Assembly (NCBI GenBank): GCA_946800325.1
Contig: OX326956.1
Coordinates: 37,169,082-37,233,081 of the forward strand
From: Luzula sylvatica
Lineage: Eukaryota; Streptophyta; Magnoliopsida; Poales; Juncaceae
DNA length: 64,000 bases
Direction: 5' to 3'
This document shows, in pieces, positions 1-10,051 of this stretch (its first letter is position 1; each line of letters begins with the position of its first letter). A program made the position numbers and the translations under genes. The notes under the pieces are model-generated. The model saw only the letters and a program-made list of their open reading frames with translations, was not told the DNA's origin and did not search any database.

Positions 1-1452
1 CAAAAAAAAAATTCTATTTTGCTTCCTCATTTTCTTGTCATTTTTACAAATTATAATTAACATTTAAATTAACATGACAGTTAATAATTAATATATAATA
101 ATAACTCTTAGATATTAATTATTAAGTGTTAAATGAAATAGATTTTAATTACCTATTAATTTTTATTAATTATGTGTTAATTGTAAATTATAATGTTAAC
201 TAAAATGTTAATTAATATTTGAGAAAATGCGGAGAAATAGAGGGGGATGGGAAAAGTCCTCTACCACAGTGATATAAGATAACAAAATGTAAAGGGGTTA
301 TATATATGGCGCTCTTGAAACATGAAAAAAATACCTTGATGAGTCAATCTGTCAATTGGGATATATTTTGAATTTCTATAGGAAAATAATTTATATTTAT
401 AATATGTTATTCATTTCTGCTGTTTTTTTTATTTATTACTACAATGATTTTTTTCATCTAATAAATGAGAGCACTTACAAGGACCAAAATTAATCAAAGA
501 AAAATAATCGATTAAATAAATTACAAATATTTAATTTAAAAAATGAAATTACAATTATACTGTTATACAACGTTATAGATCACTGGTATTTAATTAGTTA
601 AGTGCTTCTTGATGAGAAAATTAGAGAATTTTTGAAAATTAATTTGTAAATGCATTCATGGAATTATATATCTGTATTCACATGTGAGTTTTCTAAATAA
701 AATGAAAAACTTAATGACGTGAAGTATGTGCACTAGCAAAATAAATTTAATTTCAAATATTGGAGACAATATCAGAAAAACAACAAAACGAAAAGCCTTA
801 TATATTGGGAAAGTAGCGAGCGTTATTTGGAATGTTAAGAAAAAAGTCAAAGGAGTTACGAATTTTTTCGAAGCAAACAAAAGAGTTATGAAAAAGTAAT
901 AAAAACTCTTATTGTCACACAAAGTTTACGAGGCCATTTACTGTACCCCAAACCCATCACCACATCCTTGATATCCTATCCATCTCTAAAAAATTACCCA
1001 CTCGATTAACAATGTTTTGAATTAACAGTTAATTGAATTAATGAATTATTAGGTACTAATATGAGATGTTAATTTACTCACAATTAACTGTTAATTGGAA
1101 GTATTAATTAATTTGAAGAGAGAGTGGGGTGCAAATTGGAGTTGGGGATTAACATCCAACCCAAAAAAAAGAAAAGGTATTGGGATCGTGAGTATGGTGA
1201 TGGGTTTTGGGGGCAAGGTATAATTTCCCAAAGTTTATGTGACAAGTCATCATCACTAAGAATAAGACCATTTAGCCTGTACACTTGGAATCACCAGAGT
1301 CATCCTCTCGGAGAACATAATTGCTTGTATTTCGTAACGGGATTTTGGGCTGTTCAAACTCCCCCTTGTTACATTTCATTCAGCTTCTCTTCTCTCTCCT
1401 CCAATCCACACCCCCCTCCCCACTCACCCACCCACACACACAAAGGAATATA
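1..1452. other. AT-rich upstream region of the P450 gene
   Basis: I see no gene here. The DNA is very AT-rich with repeated ATTAATTAA-type words. From about 1370 to 1448 it turns into a C/T-rich tract that runs up to the P450 start codon and looks like a plant 5' leader. Two short overlapping open frames (about 110 and 130 codons) touch this leader. They have no recognisable domain, and one only becomes open by running into P450 exon 1. No convincing TATA box could be fixed. Confidence 0.5.
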
Positions 1453-3589
1453 ATGTCTCTCTGGTGGATCATCTTCACAGTTCTATTTTCTCCAAGCTTT
1501 GCTATTATTCTGAAGTATTTGCACCAGCGTTATGGAAAGCAAGAGGCTAAGTTGCCACCTGGACCAACGGGATTGCCTTTTGTGGGCTCAACTCTCTCCT
1601 TCATCAAACCCCATTCCTCAAACACCCTTGGAGATTTCATGCAAACCCAAATCTCTAAGTACCTTCTTTTCTTTTTTTACACTCAGCAAAATATTTTTAA
1701 TCTTTATAGTTTATACTAAATTTTCAAATATTTTTTCTTTGGTGTAAAATATTGATTTAGTGTAAATTGTTATCATGTTAATTAGGTATGGAAAGATCTT
1801 CACCATGAGCATTAATGGCGAGAGATCCGTGGTCTCAACTGATCCTGAGCTGACCCGTTTCGTGCTACAGAACGAGCCGAAATTATTCGAAAACAACCAA
1901 CCTAAGCATCTGCGCATTTTGTTCGGTAACACAGGCATTGGGTTCCTTCGAGGCGACGAATATCGTCTAAAGAAATCGATTCTAGTTGCATTCATCCATA
2001 GTTTTGGAGCACAAGAATTCTTGAACCGTACTCAGGAGATAGCCGCCAGACATATGAGCGGTTGGCCGGCCAAAGATTTCATTCGCATGGCAGAAGAAAC
2101 AAGTCGGGTATATACTATATTACTTGCTTTTATTTTATTTTTTTAACAATATTTTATAAATGGATGTATAAATACAAGTACATATGTATCTATATTTGGA
2201 TGTATAGTAACTTTAGGTTGATGTATCATGTATGTGTAGTTTTCTTTCAACATAGTAGTGGAGCTAGTTACCGGCGTAACCCCGGATCATCCACAATTAG
2301 AGCAACTGCGGCAAGATGTGATAACTTTTCATCGCGGAAGTTCAGTCGTACCGATAGACCTTCCAGGGACCTTCTTTCGTAAAGCTAAAAAGGTTCTTCC
2401 TCATTTAGAAACAATATTTTGTATTATTTGGTATATAGGTCTATATTATTAAATATTTAGTATATTTCGTATGTGTTACAGGCAAAGGGGAGAATTTGCA
2501 ATTTTTTGCTGCAGGTTATAAAAGAGAGGAAAGTCGAGAACCGCACTGAGAGAATAGACCTCATTGATCGTCTTTTGAAAGATACACCTTTCCCAGATGA
2601 GGAGATAAGTAATTCAGCAATGATGTTAATTTTCGCGGGTCTTTATACCACAGCAAACACTCTAGCCGTCGCTATTTACTTCCTCTTGAGATGCCCAAAA
2701 GCTATGGAACAACTGAGGGTATGTGTACTTGGTTTCTCCTTCTGATGTTTACTTATGGGTTCCTATAAAATCCAACAATTTCATATGTATATCTCTAAAA
2801 ATGTGAATATCATGATTTTCATAGGAAGAAATTCAAAAATTCATCGAATTGAAAGAGAACGGAAAACTGGCATGGGAGGACTACAAAAAAATGGATTTCA
2901 CCCAAAGTGTATGTAAACTGTACTAAAACAAATGCCAAGTTCGTTTCGTGATTTTTCTGAATTTTTCCATTAATGTAACGCTTTCCCTCTTATGATGTTT
3001 TAATTAGGTTGTCAATGAGTCGCTCCGGCTTGCCAATGTTGCACCGTGCCTTTTCAAAAGGGCACTGAAAGATATTGAATTCAAAGGTATTATAGTTTAA
3101 TCTTATTTGTATCTTGATGTTTTCTCGATAAAATGAACAAACTAAACCGCGCACTTTTGGCTTTTTGATAGGATATGTAATCCCTAAAGGCACTCCTATC
3201 GTAGCCCATATGGCATCTGGGCATTTGGATCCATCCGGATTCGAGAACCCGAACGAATTCAACCCTTGGAGATGGATGGTACTTAATTAATTCTCAATTT
3301 CTTGACTACTTGTAGTTATTATCAACTATGGTTAATCCTTTTTTGGGGTTTTCTTTCACAGGGTAAAGATGGAATAAAGAATTTCGACAATTGGATGCCA
3401 TTTGGGGGAGGTTTAAGGTACTGCACTGGCCGAGACATAGCAAGGATAGAGTTCTTGGCTTTTCTCAGCAATCTTCTACTTAAATACGACTTGGAGCCTG
3501 TCGAGCCCGACGAGCCAATATCAAGTCCTATGGTGAAGTTTCCTAAGGGCTTGCCCGTTAGGATTCGTGCGAGAAAGTCGACTCCATAA
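1453..3589 (+). CDS. Cytochrome P450, CYP85 clan, CYP90/CYP724-like; 8 exons, 471 aa
   Basis: Haem monooxygenase, expected on the ER membrane. Exons by GT-AG splicing: 1453-1658, 1786-2107, 2240-2392, 2482-2718, 2825-2908, 3008-3086, 3172-3278, 3362-3589. They sum to 1416 nt (471 codons plus TAA), with phases matching at every junction. An N-terminal hydrophobic anchor is followed by the hinge LPPGPTGLPF. The I helix reads AGLYTT (residues 279-284), the K-helix ExxR is E338-R341, the PERF-like motif is FNPWRW, and the haem motif FGGGLRYCTG places the Cys ligand at 417. The order and wording (KYGKIF, FSFN, LPGTFFRKA, WEDYKKMDFTQ) resemble CYP90B/CYP724 brassinosteroid enzymes, but the subfamily is an inference. 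Oddity: the usual acidic residue of AGx(D/E)T is Tyr282. For exon 3 the acceptor at 2239 was chosen because it restores the conserved FxFN block; the nearer AG at 2255 opens on a stop. A run of AATAAA-like words lies at 3713-3732. Confidence 0.85.
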
Positions 3590-3806
3590 TATCATAAAAT
3601 CATTAATATGTCGCAGTACTCATCGATGTTATTGTGCTCGTGTCATTGTGAAACTTATGAATTGTTCTGTAGGAGTCTATGATGTGTGATCTGGTGAAAT
3701 GTACTGTTTTACAAAAATAAATAAAAATAAAACCGAGTAGGCCCCAAATTCTATATTCAGTGAAATTTTACTTCCCTATAAAAGAGAAGGGGGGGGGGGG
3801 GGGGGG

Positions 3807-3880
<74 letters not shown>

Positions 3881-3964
3881 GATGGGCCTTTTTTCTTATG
3901 CTATAGGTCTTTTTTTAAGTATTTCTTTTTCCAGAGATCATCTCAGAAGCACATCATTTTAAAT
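3590..3964. other. P450 3' flank with poly-G / (GT)n tract
   Basis: This is the 3' untranslated and downstream region of the P450. It holds AATAAATAAAAATAAAA at about 3714-3731 as a plausible polyadenylation signal, then the G/GT tract (listed separately). From about 3923 it becomes the left end of the segmental duplication shared with 50909. Confidence 0.5.
3789..3877. repeat. Poly-G run joined to a (GT)n microsatellite
   Basis: About 21 consecutive G residues (3789-3809) run straight into about 33 GT dinucleotides, with one TTG interruption at 3840-3842. A (GT)n protein frame across it is an artefact. The length may vary between individuals and is prone to sequencing error. Confidence 0.9.
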
Positions 3965-4822
3965 CAGTGTTTTAAATTGCGCCACAACTACGGAAATTGC
4001 GGTATGCAGTTTGAAATCGCAACATCGCTGCCATATATTGCGAAAGATAATGTTTTTTGAAAAATTACGGAAATTACGGCGATATTGGGTACAAATAGCG
4101 GTAAAATAGCTTCTAAAATGTATCAATTTCATTTATAAATGTTTAAATTTTATAATTTTCATTGTATTTCATTGATGTTTCGATTTCATATTTGAGTTAT
4201 ATCGTTTTGATAATTTTACGATGTCGACGAAAAATTCTATAACAAAATCCAAATCCAAAGATCCCGCATGGGAGTATGCTTATCGCGCGGACCCTACTAA
4301 CTCGTTGTTATTGTTATTGTTATTTTGAAATCTCATGTTTTAATTATGGACAATCAACTTTTGCGTATTTTAATTATGAACAATAAACTATTATTATTTA
4401 ACTAAGTTATTGTTATTGTTATTCGATATTCAACTAAGTAAGAAATTTCAAATTATTGTTATTTAATTAACTTTCTTGTAAAAAAAATGTAAAATGCCTT
4501 TGAAAAATGTCTCTGTCCCGAATTGCCATATTAATGAAATTTTATGATCAATTTTTTTGTACACTAAAAATGCCCCTGGACTATTAAATTTTTTATTATG
4601 TTTAGAAGAAAATTATAAAGGAAATTGTATGATATTAATGGTGACAAAAAAAATATTGTGAAAAAAATATTTAAACACACTATTATTATTATTACATAAT
4701 TTAATATCGCAACGAATGTCCGCAATACGGTCATAGAGCCGCAATTGCGCCCACAATCTCAATCCGCTACAAAAAAAAAAAATCCGACCTCAACGAACCG
4801 CAATATCGCAATTTAAAACATT
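3965..4822. mobile_element. Non-autonomous hAT-type element
   Basis: Imperfect terminal inverted repeats share the word TGTTTTAAATTGCG (left CAGTGTTTTAAATTGCG, right its complement ending in CATTA). They are flanked by near-identical 8-bp duplications (TTTTAAAT at 3957 and CTTTAAAT at 4823). The paralogous site at 50936-50960 carries the flanks joined with only one such word, so it is an empty site. The 8-bp duplication and terminal sequence fit the hAT superfamily. Subterminal regions are rich in short GCGG/CCGC words. There is no transposase frame inside, so it must have moved in trans. Confidence 0.75.
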
Positions 4823-6631
4823 ACTTTAAATACATTCAAACGTAAAGTAAAATCTGACATAGATTCGTAACGAGTTCAGTTCAAATTATGGCTCAAGCTG
4901 TCAAGCATTCACTTTGAATATACTAAGAAGAAACGAACTTATTCTACAAAATAAAAAATAATCAACAATAACAATACACTGCAAAAAACTCGCTACGAAT
5001 ATACACAAGAATACCCACATAGCCAAAAACACATCAATACTTTGATTAATCAAATGCAAGTAGTGATTATTGCTCAGTAACGAGTCATGACATGATGTCA
5101 ACATTTGGCTTGATCTTCTGTTTTAAGTTGTTATTTGGTAATTTTGATTATAAGTTGTCAATGTTCGGCGAAGATGGATACGGGCTATTTATAGGGTGAT
5201 CGCTTTTCCAATTCCTCTCAATCCAGCTTGAAGTGCGGCGTAAAGCTTTAAGTGAAGGAGACAAGCATCCATCTTCAGCAACTAACAGCTAAGTTTCTTT
5301 TCTCCTGTTTTACTGTTATATCTTTAACTATGAGTAATAAACCTTCTTATGTTCAAGCCCTACAAAATCAAAATCATAACTGGACATTAGTAACTAATAA
5401 GAAGCAATCTATAAACAAAAATCTTAAGGAAAATCAAACAAAAAAATGTTTTAGATGTTTGTCAAGTTCTCATTTCAGAAATGAATGTAAGGACCCTATT
5501 AGATGTTTTAGGTGTTATAAGTTAGGGCACATACAAAAAAAATTGCTACCGTAATTTGCCAGATTTTCAAAATAATAAAAATTTTAGGTCAAATGAGAAT
5601 GTACCTATTTTTAAAGCCAAAAACACTAATAACTCCTATATATTTGAGGATCAGACCCTGAAATTAACAGAAGAAATAAATTTTAATAATAATTATAATG
5701 CAAATGAAGATCAACTAACAGTAAATTTAAATAAAAATATAATTAATAAAGTTTTTACAAAAGAAATAATAATTGAAGAAATACCTGAAATTCTTTGTAA
5801 CCCAATTGATCTTAAGAAGATAATAGAGCCATTAGGAACTCTAATCTCAGTGGGCTCTTATATGCCAATAGAAATTATAAAACAACTTAAAATATCAATA
5901 AATTGCTTACAATATATTAAAATTCCTAAATCAATCAAAGTAATTAAAGAAAAGCAAATAATTTTTTTAAAAATTAAAGAAAATATTTCAAAGACATCTA
6001 CAAGTAATAATTGTCTCACTACTAGAAACAGCACTATCACCGGCGGGCAAAAACCGCCGCTAAAAGTGGAAAAACCGCCGCTGATACTATCAGCGGCGGT
6101 TAACCGCCACTAAAAAACCGTCGCAGATATCCGGCCGCTGAAAATGAGTTTCGCCGGCGGTACCGCCGCTGAAAACTTTCACCGGCGGTATGTGTTTTTT
6201 TTACCGGCGGTGAATATCCCGCCACTGGAAAAGTGAACCGGAATAGTATTTTCACCGGCGGTATTTTTAGCGGCGGTTTTTTTATTTTCACCGGCGGTAT
6301 TATACTTTCACCGGCGGTATTTTTAGCAGACTTTCACTGGCGGTACTTTCGTTCACCGGCGGTACCCCCACTAAAACTTTTTTTTTTTTTTTCAATTTTT
6401 TTTTAATTATTCAATTAATTTTCTAAAATTAAATTAAAAATATTTGATGAATTTAAAATAATCATAAAATATAATCAAAACACAATCACACAAATTGACA
6501 CATCAAACCTTAAATCATCATAAACTAAATCGTAATAACACAAATATAATCCACAATAATAATAAATTACATAATTCACAATAATACTATCTAAATCATA
6601 CATAATCAACAAAAAAAATTTCTACATCATT

Positions 6632-7575
6632 TTAAAAAATACCACCATCTCTCTGTCTCGCGCCATCCCCGCCGGGTCCGCCGATAGGGGAGCCCACGTT
6701 GGGTATGCCGACGCCGAGTCCGCCGAGACCGTCACCAGCATTTCGGTTGCTCATCAGCATTCTGAGTCGACGTCCGTCCACGTCAGCACCGGCGCCAGCT
6801 GGCAGGGGTGTGGAGAGATTTTGCTGGGCTTGGAGGAGGAGTTGTTGTTGTTGCGGAGTTAGGAATTGCAGTTGCGGGAATGATTGTGGGGATTGCATGA
6901 ACGGCTTTTGGTTCTGGAGAATTCCTGATCGCAACTGCTCTAGTGCTTGATGAATAATTACAAGGGTTTATTTGCATAAATGTATATTTATAATGTAGAG
7001 TGCGAATAAGTTATAAGTAAAGCTTACGGTAAGAGGCCATCCTTTAAGAGTCAAATTATTTCCTGCTTGATTTGATGCTGCTGAATAAAACCAAAAAGAA
7101 AAATAACAAATTAATTGATTATAATTACTTGTATGATGTTAATGAAAATACATAAATAATACAAATACAATATATATATATAATATATAATACCTTGAAC
7201 ACCCATTAAAGGACCATCAGGGCCCACAGCTCGGGGAGTCAAAACAGGATTAATCTCAGTTTTAATACTCTGACAAAAAAGTAGAAAATAAGAAAAAAAT
7301 GTAGGAAAATACAAAATGGTACAGAATTAGAATATTAATATTTTTTACTAACTTGTGCAGGTACGGGAATTTGCGGGTTTCTGGCCTGGACCTGTTGGAG
7401 CGTACCGGCTAAACCACCACTGGTACCATGCAATACTTGACTGCATAGTAAAAGAAAAACAACAATATTGAGGATTGAGGGACTCGATTGAAAATATTAA
7501 GAGTTTTAAGGGTTATTTTGAAATCGTACCCAGAAGATTGGCCAGCAGATTTCAAAAGAGCCGGATCCATAAGAG
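6632..7575 (-). pseudogene. Captured fragment of a LEUNIG / LEUNIG_HOMOLOG-like co-repressor gene
   Basis: Reading the minus strand, several exon-like pieces appear in the order expected for the glutamine-rich middle of LEUNIG_HOMOLOG. About 7572-7529 encodes MDPALLKSAGQSSG and about 7440-7352 encodes QVLHGTSGGLAGTLQQVQA. About 7271-7193 encodes IKTEINPVLTPRA, 7082-7027 encodes SNQAGNNLTLKGWPLT, and about 6948-6632 encodes QLRSGILQNQKPFMQ, LTPQQQQLLLQAQQNL, RRLRMLM and IPNVGSPI. The blocks are separated by AT-rich intron-like DNA with AG/GT borders, so genomic DNA was taken up, not a cDNA. The LisH/LUFS start and the WD40 repeats of the real gene are absent. This is a non-functional passenger, although it could be transcribed from a flanking promoter. 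The LUH-versus-LUG choice is an inference from wording. Confidence 0.8.
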
Positions 7576-7761
7576 AAATGAAGAAAGCTGATCAGTCCCT
7601 CATTACTAAATATTTGCCTACAAGTCCCTAAATTGCTAAAATTCAGCAAAAACAACCCTACCAGAAAAATGAAGAAAGCTGATAATGTAGTTGACATTGT
7701 TGTAGTGCGCAATTTTAGTTTTTAATTTTAAGCCTAAAAGTACACACAGTGTCGAGAGATA

Positions 7762-8098
7762 AACCCTAATTTCAGTCATGTTTATAAAGGAATTGAATTC
7801 AAAGAGTTCCCAAATTACTGAACAGTTACAGATAAACCCTAATTTCAGCCCCTAATTTCGTAAAAGCCCTAATTTCAGCAAATAAACACTAATTTCAGCA
7901 AAAATAACCCTAATTTCAGCAAATAAACACTAATTTCAGCACAAAAAACCCTAATTTCGAAAAAAAAACTCTAATTTGTGCACAAAAAACCCAAATTTCA
8001 GCAAATTAGGATAAAAAAGCCCTAATTTCAGCAAATAAACACTAATTTCTGGAAAAATAACCCTAATTTCGAAAAAAAAACTCTAATTTCAGCACACA
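7762..8098. repeat. CCCTAATTTCAGC-type minisatellite inside the CACTA element
   Basis: Irregular tandem copies of a 16-18 bp unit (CCCTAATTTCAGCAAATAAACACTAATTTCAGC and variants, here described as two joined units) fill this stretch. The CCCTAA word recalls plant telomere repeat, but the unit is not TTTAGGG and is not of constant length. It looks like simple expansion of a leader or promoter sequence. Confidence 0.75.
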
Positions 8099-8130
8099 AA
8101 AGAAAACCTAAACGACTCGGAAGAAGCACG

Positions 8131-8134
<4 letters not shown>

Positions 8135-8181
<47 letters not shown>
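8135..8181. repeat. (GA)n microsatellite
   Basis: About 23 AG dinucleotides occur just inside the right subterminal region of the CACTA element. The following DNA (8200-8380) is purine-rich and partly repeated (GAGCGAGCGAAGAAGA). Confidence 0.9.
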
Positions 8182-8187
<6 letters not shown>

Positions 8188-10051
8188 TAGAGAGAGGGGT
8201 CACCTGAGAGAGAAGCGATGCAAAAAGGCCCCTGGTTCGAAGAAGCACGACTCGGAAGTACAAGGACTCGCTTCAACGAGCGAGCGAAGAAGAGAAGCCT
8301 TCAGCGAGCGAGCAAAGAAGAGAAGGCTGGCGAGCGAGCGAAGAAGAAGAAGGCTTCAGCGGCTGCGAGAAGGATAGGGTTTGTGTTTGTGTGTGAGCGG
8401 CGGGAAGGACTTAAAACGAATAAGAAGAATATCAGCGGCGGTATATATATTACCCGCCGGTGAAACTATCAGCGGCGGTATATATGTTACCCGCCGGTGA
8501 AAAGCATAAAATAATCAACCTGTAAAAGAATTGTGGAAATATTTTAACTTTCAAGGGCGGTACCGCCGGTGAAAGTTAAACTTTCAGCGGGGGTATTTAT
8601 TTTCAACGGCGGTACCGCCGGTGAAAGTGTATTTTCAGTGGGGGTACATGTTTTCAAGGGCGGTACCGTCACTGAAACTATTATCAGCGGGGGTACCGCC
8701 GGTGATAATATTTCCCCGCCGCTGAAAAGCTGTTTTCTAGTAGTGTCTCTCAGAAGACATCATTGAGAATTGTCTAGATAAGGAAAAGGGGAAACACATA
8801 AATAAAATAAAACATATAAACACAGTTAAACAAGTTAAACATAAGGATAAGGAGGGAGGTAAGTATAAAAAACAAGCTCCAGAAAAATGCCAAAAAAACA
8901 CACTCAAAATAAAATCAAAACAGTTAAAATTTGGCAAAAAAAGAAAAAGATATATACTTATTGGAAAGTCAAAAATAAGAACCCTAATTTAGAAATTAAA
9001 AATTCCACAATCTCTGAAAAGGATATCATCATTGATAATATGGAAAATACACCCTCTGAAAAGGAATTCATCATAGGGAAAGGGGGATCACTTAACCTCA
9101 CACAAATAGTATATCCCCATGGTAGTAAACAAATCAACCTTCAATTCATACGAAATATCTGTATCCCTAGTATCAATCCTTTTAACACACCATTGAGTCA
9201 TAAAAAAACCCTAATTCCATACAAGCCATCAAATTCAATCTCAATATCTTTTACACCTAAAGGTCTGGCCATTATTTCAAAATCTCAGGGCAAATCACAA
9301 ACCGTAATCAATTCTGATTGTGAAACAAATTCTCAACAAATAGTTCTTTTTGATCCAAGACAATCAAATTTCATACCAAACAATTTTGATTCACCAATAA
9401 CCTCAAATAAACATATTAATAAGGGAATAGAGGAAATCATACAGTATAAAGAGTCTCCAAAATTGAACTTTAATAAGGTTCCTCCTAGTAATTCACTAGT
9501 ACACTCATCACCAGTTCAAAATTTAAGATACCCTGCAAAAAGTCAAAAAAACATTAATGATTATTTTCAATCTGGAAATAGTATTAATAAAACAATTACC
9601 TTTAACAATCAAAATATAGATCAGGAGGAATTGATTGTTTCAAATGAATCTCAAACACAGTTAAACAAAGAATACAATGAAAACATTAAATCAAATAAGG
9701 TAAAACAAAATAATAAATTAATAAAAATAGAGGAACAGAGAAGAAGTGCAAGATTGCAAACTAAGCAAAATGGTCACTATACATCTCCAGTTGAAAAAGC
9801 ACAATTGGTGAAGTATAAAGAAATACAAAAAGAAAGAAGTAAAAAACAAAGAAACAAAGCCAATAACATGGATATAAAAGAAATAAACTTGGAAAATATA
9901 GAAGAAATAGCTAATAAAGATAAAATAATAGATATTTTAGTGTCAACTGGTATAGATTTAACAGATGAATTAAATGACACTATAAATGATTTAGTTGAGG
10001 AGTCTGTTAATTAAAGTAATTTAAAGTTTGAAAGAAAATTTAATAATATAA

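Larger units (their letters stand above)
6017..8745. mobile_element. Non-autonomous CACTA (En/Spm, CMC) transposon carrying host gene sequence
   Basis: The ends are CACTACTAG (6017-6025) and its complement CTAGTAGTG (8737-8745), flanked by a perfect 3-bp duplication TCT (6014-6016 and 8746-8748), both diagnostic of CACTA elements. Subterminal zones of about 350 bp on each side (6040-6370 and 8430-8730) are packed with repeats of CCGGCGGT/ACCGCCG and CAGCGGCGG in both orientations, the expected TNPA-type binding repeats. There is no transposase. The 2.7-kb body holds exon pieces of a LEUNIG_HOMOLOG-like gene, a CCCTAATTTCAGC-type minisatellite and a GA tract. It sits inside LINE ORF1 and is therefore younger than the LINE. 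Confidence 0.92.
5330..10014 (+). pseudogene. LINE ORF1 (nucleic-acid-binding, CCHC zinc knuckles), broken
   Basis: It starts at the ATG at 5330 (MSNKPSYVQALQ). Two zinc knuckles follow at about 5446-5550: CFRCLSSSHFRNEC, then CFRCYKLGH and its continuation. The second knuckle is cut by a one-base slip in the A8 run at 5535-5542. The next frame runs 5556-6016 and meets the CACTA insertion. Past the CACTA and one copy of its TCT target duplication, the same frame continues without a break from 8749 (SEDIIENCLD). A second slip in an A-run between about 8885 and 8990 moves into the frame open from 8887 to the TAA at 10014. The C-terminal part is Lys/Asn-rich and carries an RRSARLQ-type motif common near the ends of plant LINE ORF1 proteins. 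Role: RNA binding within the retrotransposition particle, by family knowledge. Confidence 0.75.

Noticed and set aside
1124..1719. Open frames overlapping the P450 start
   Set aside because: One is a leader translation, the other is P450 exon 1 read upstream and into intron 1. The ATG at 1453 fits the family.
7762..8098. Interstitial telomere repeat
   Set aside because: CCCTAA words occur, but the unit is CCCTAATTTCAGC-like with varying length, not the plant TTTAGGG array.
8218..8766. Frames of 81 and 65 codons in the right part of the CACTA element
   Set aside because: They run through purine-rich and subterminal GGCGGT repeats and show no protein-like features.
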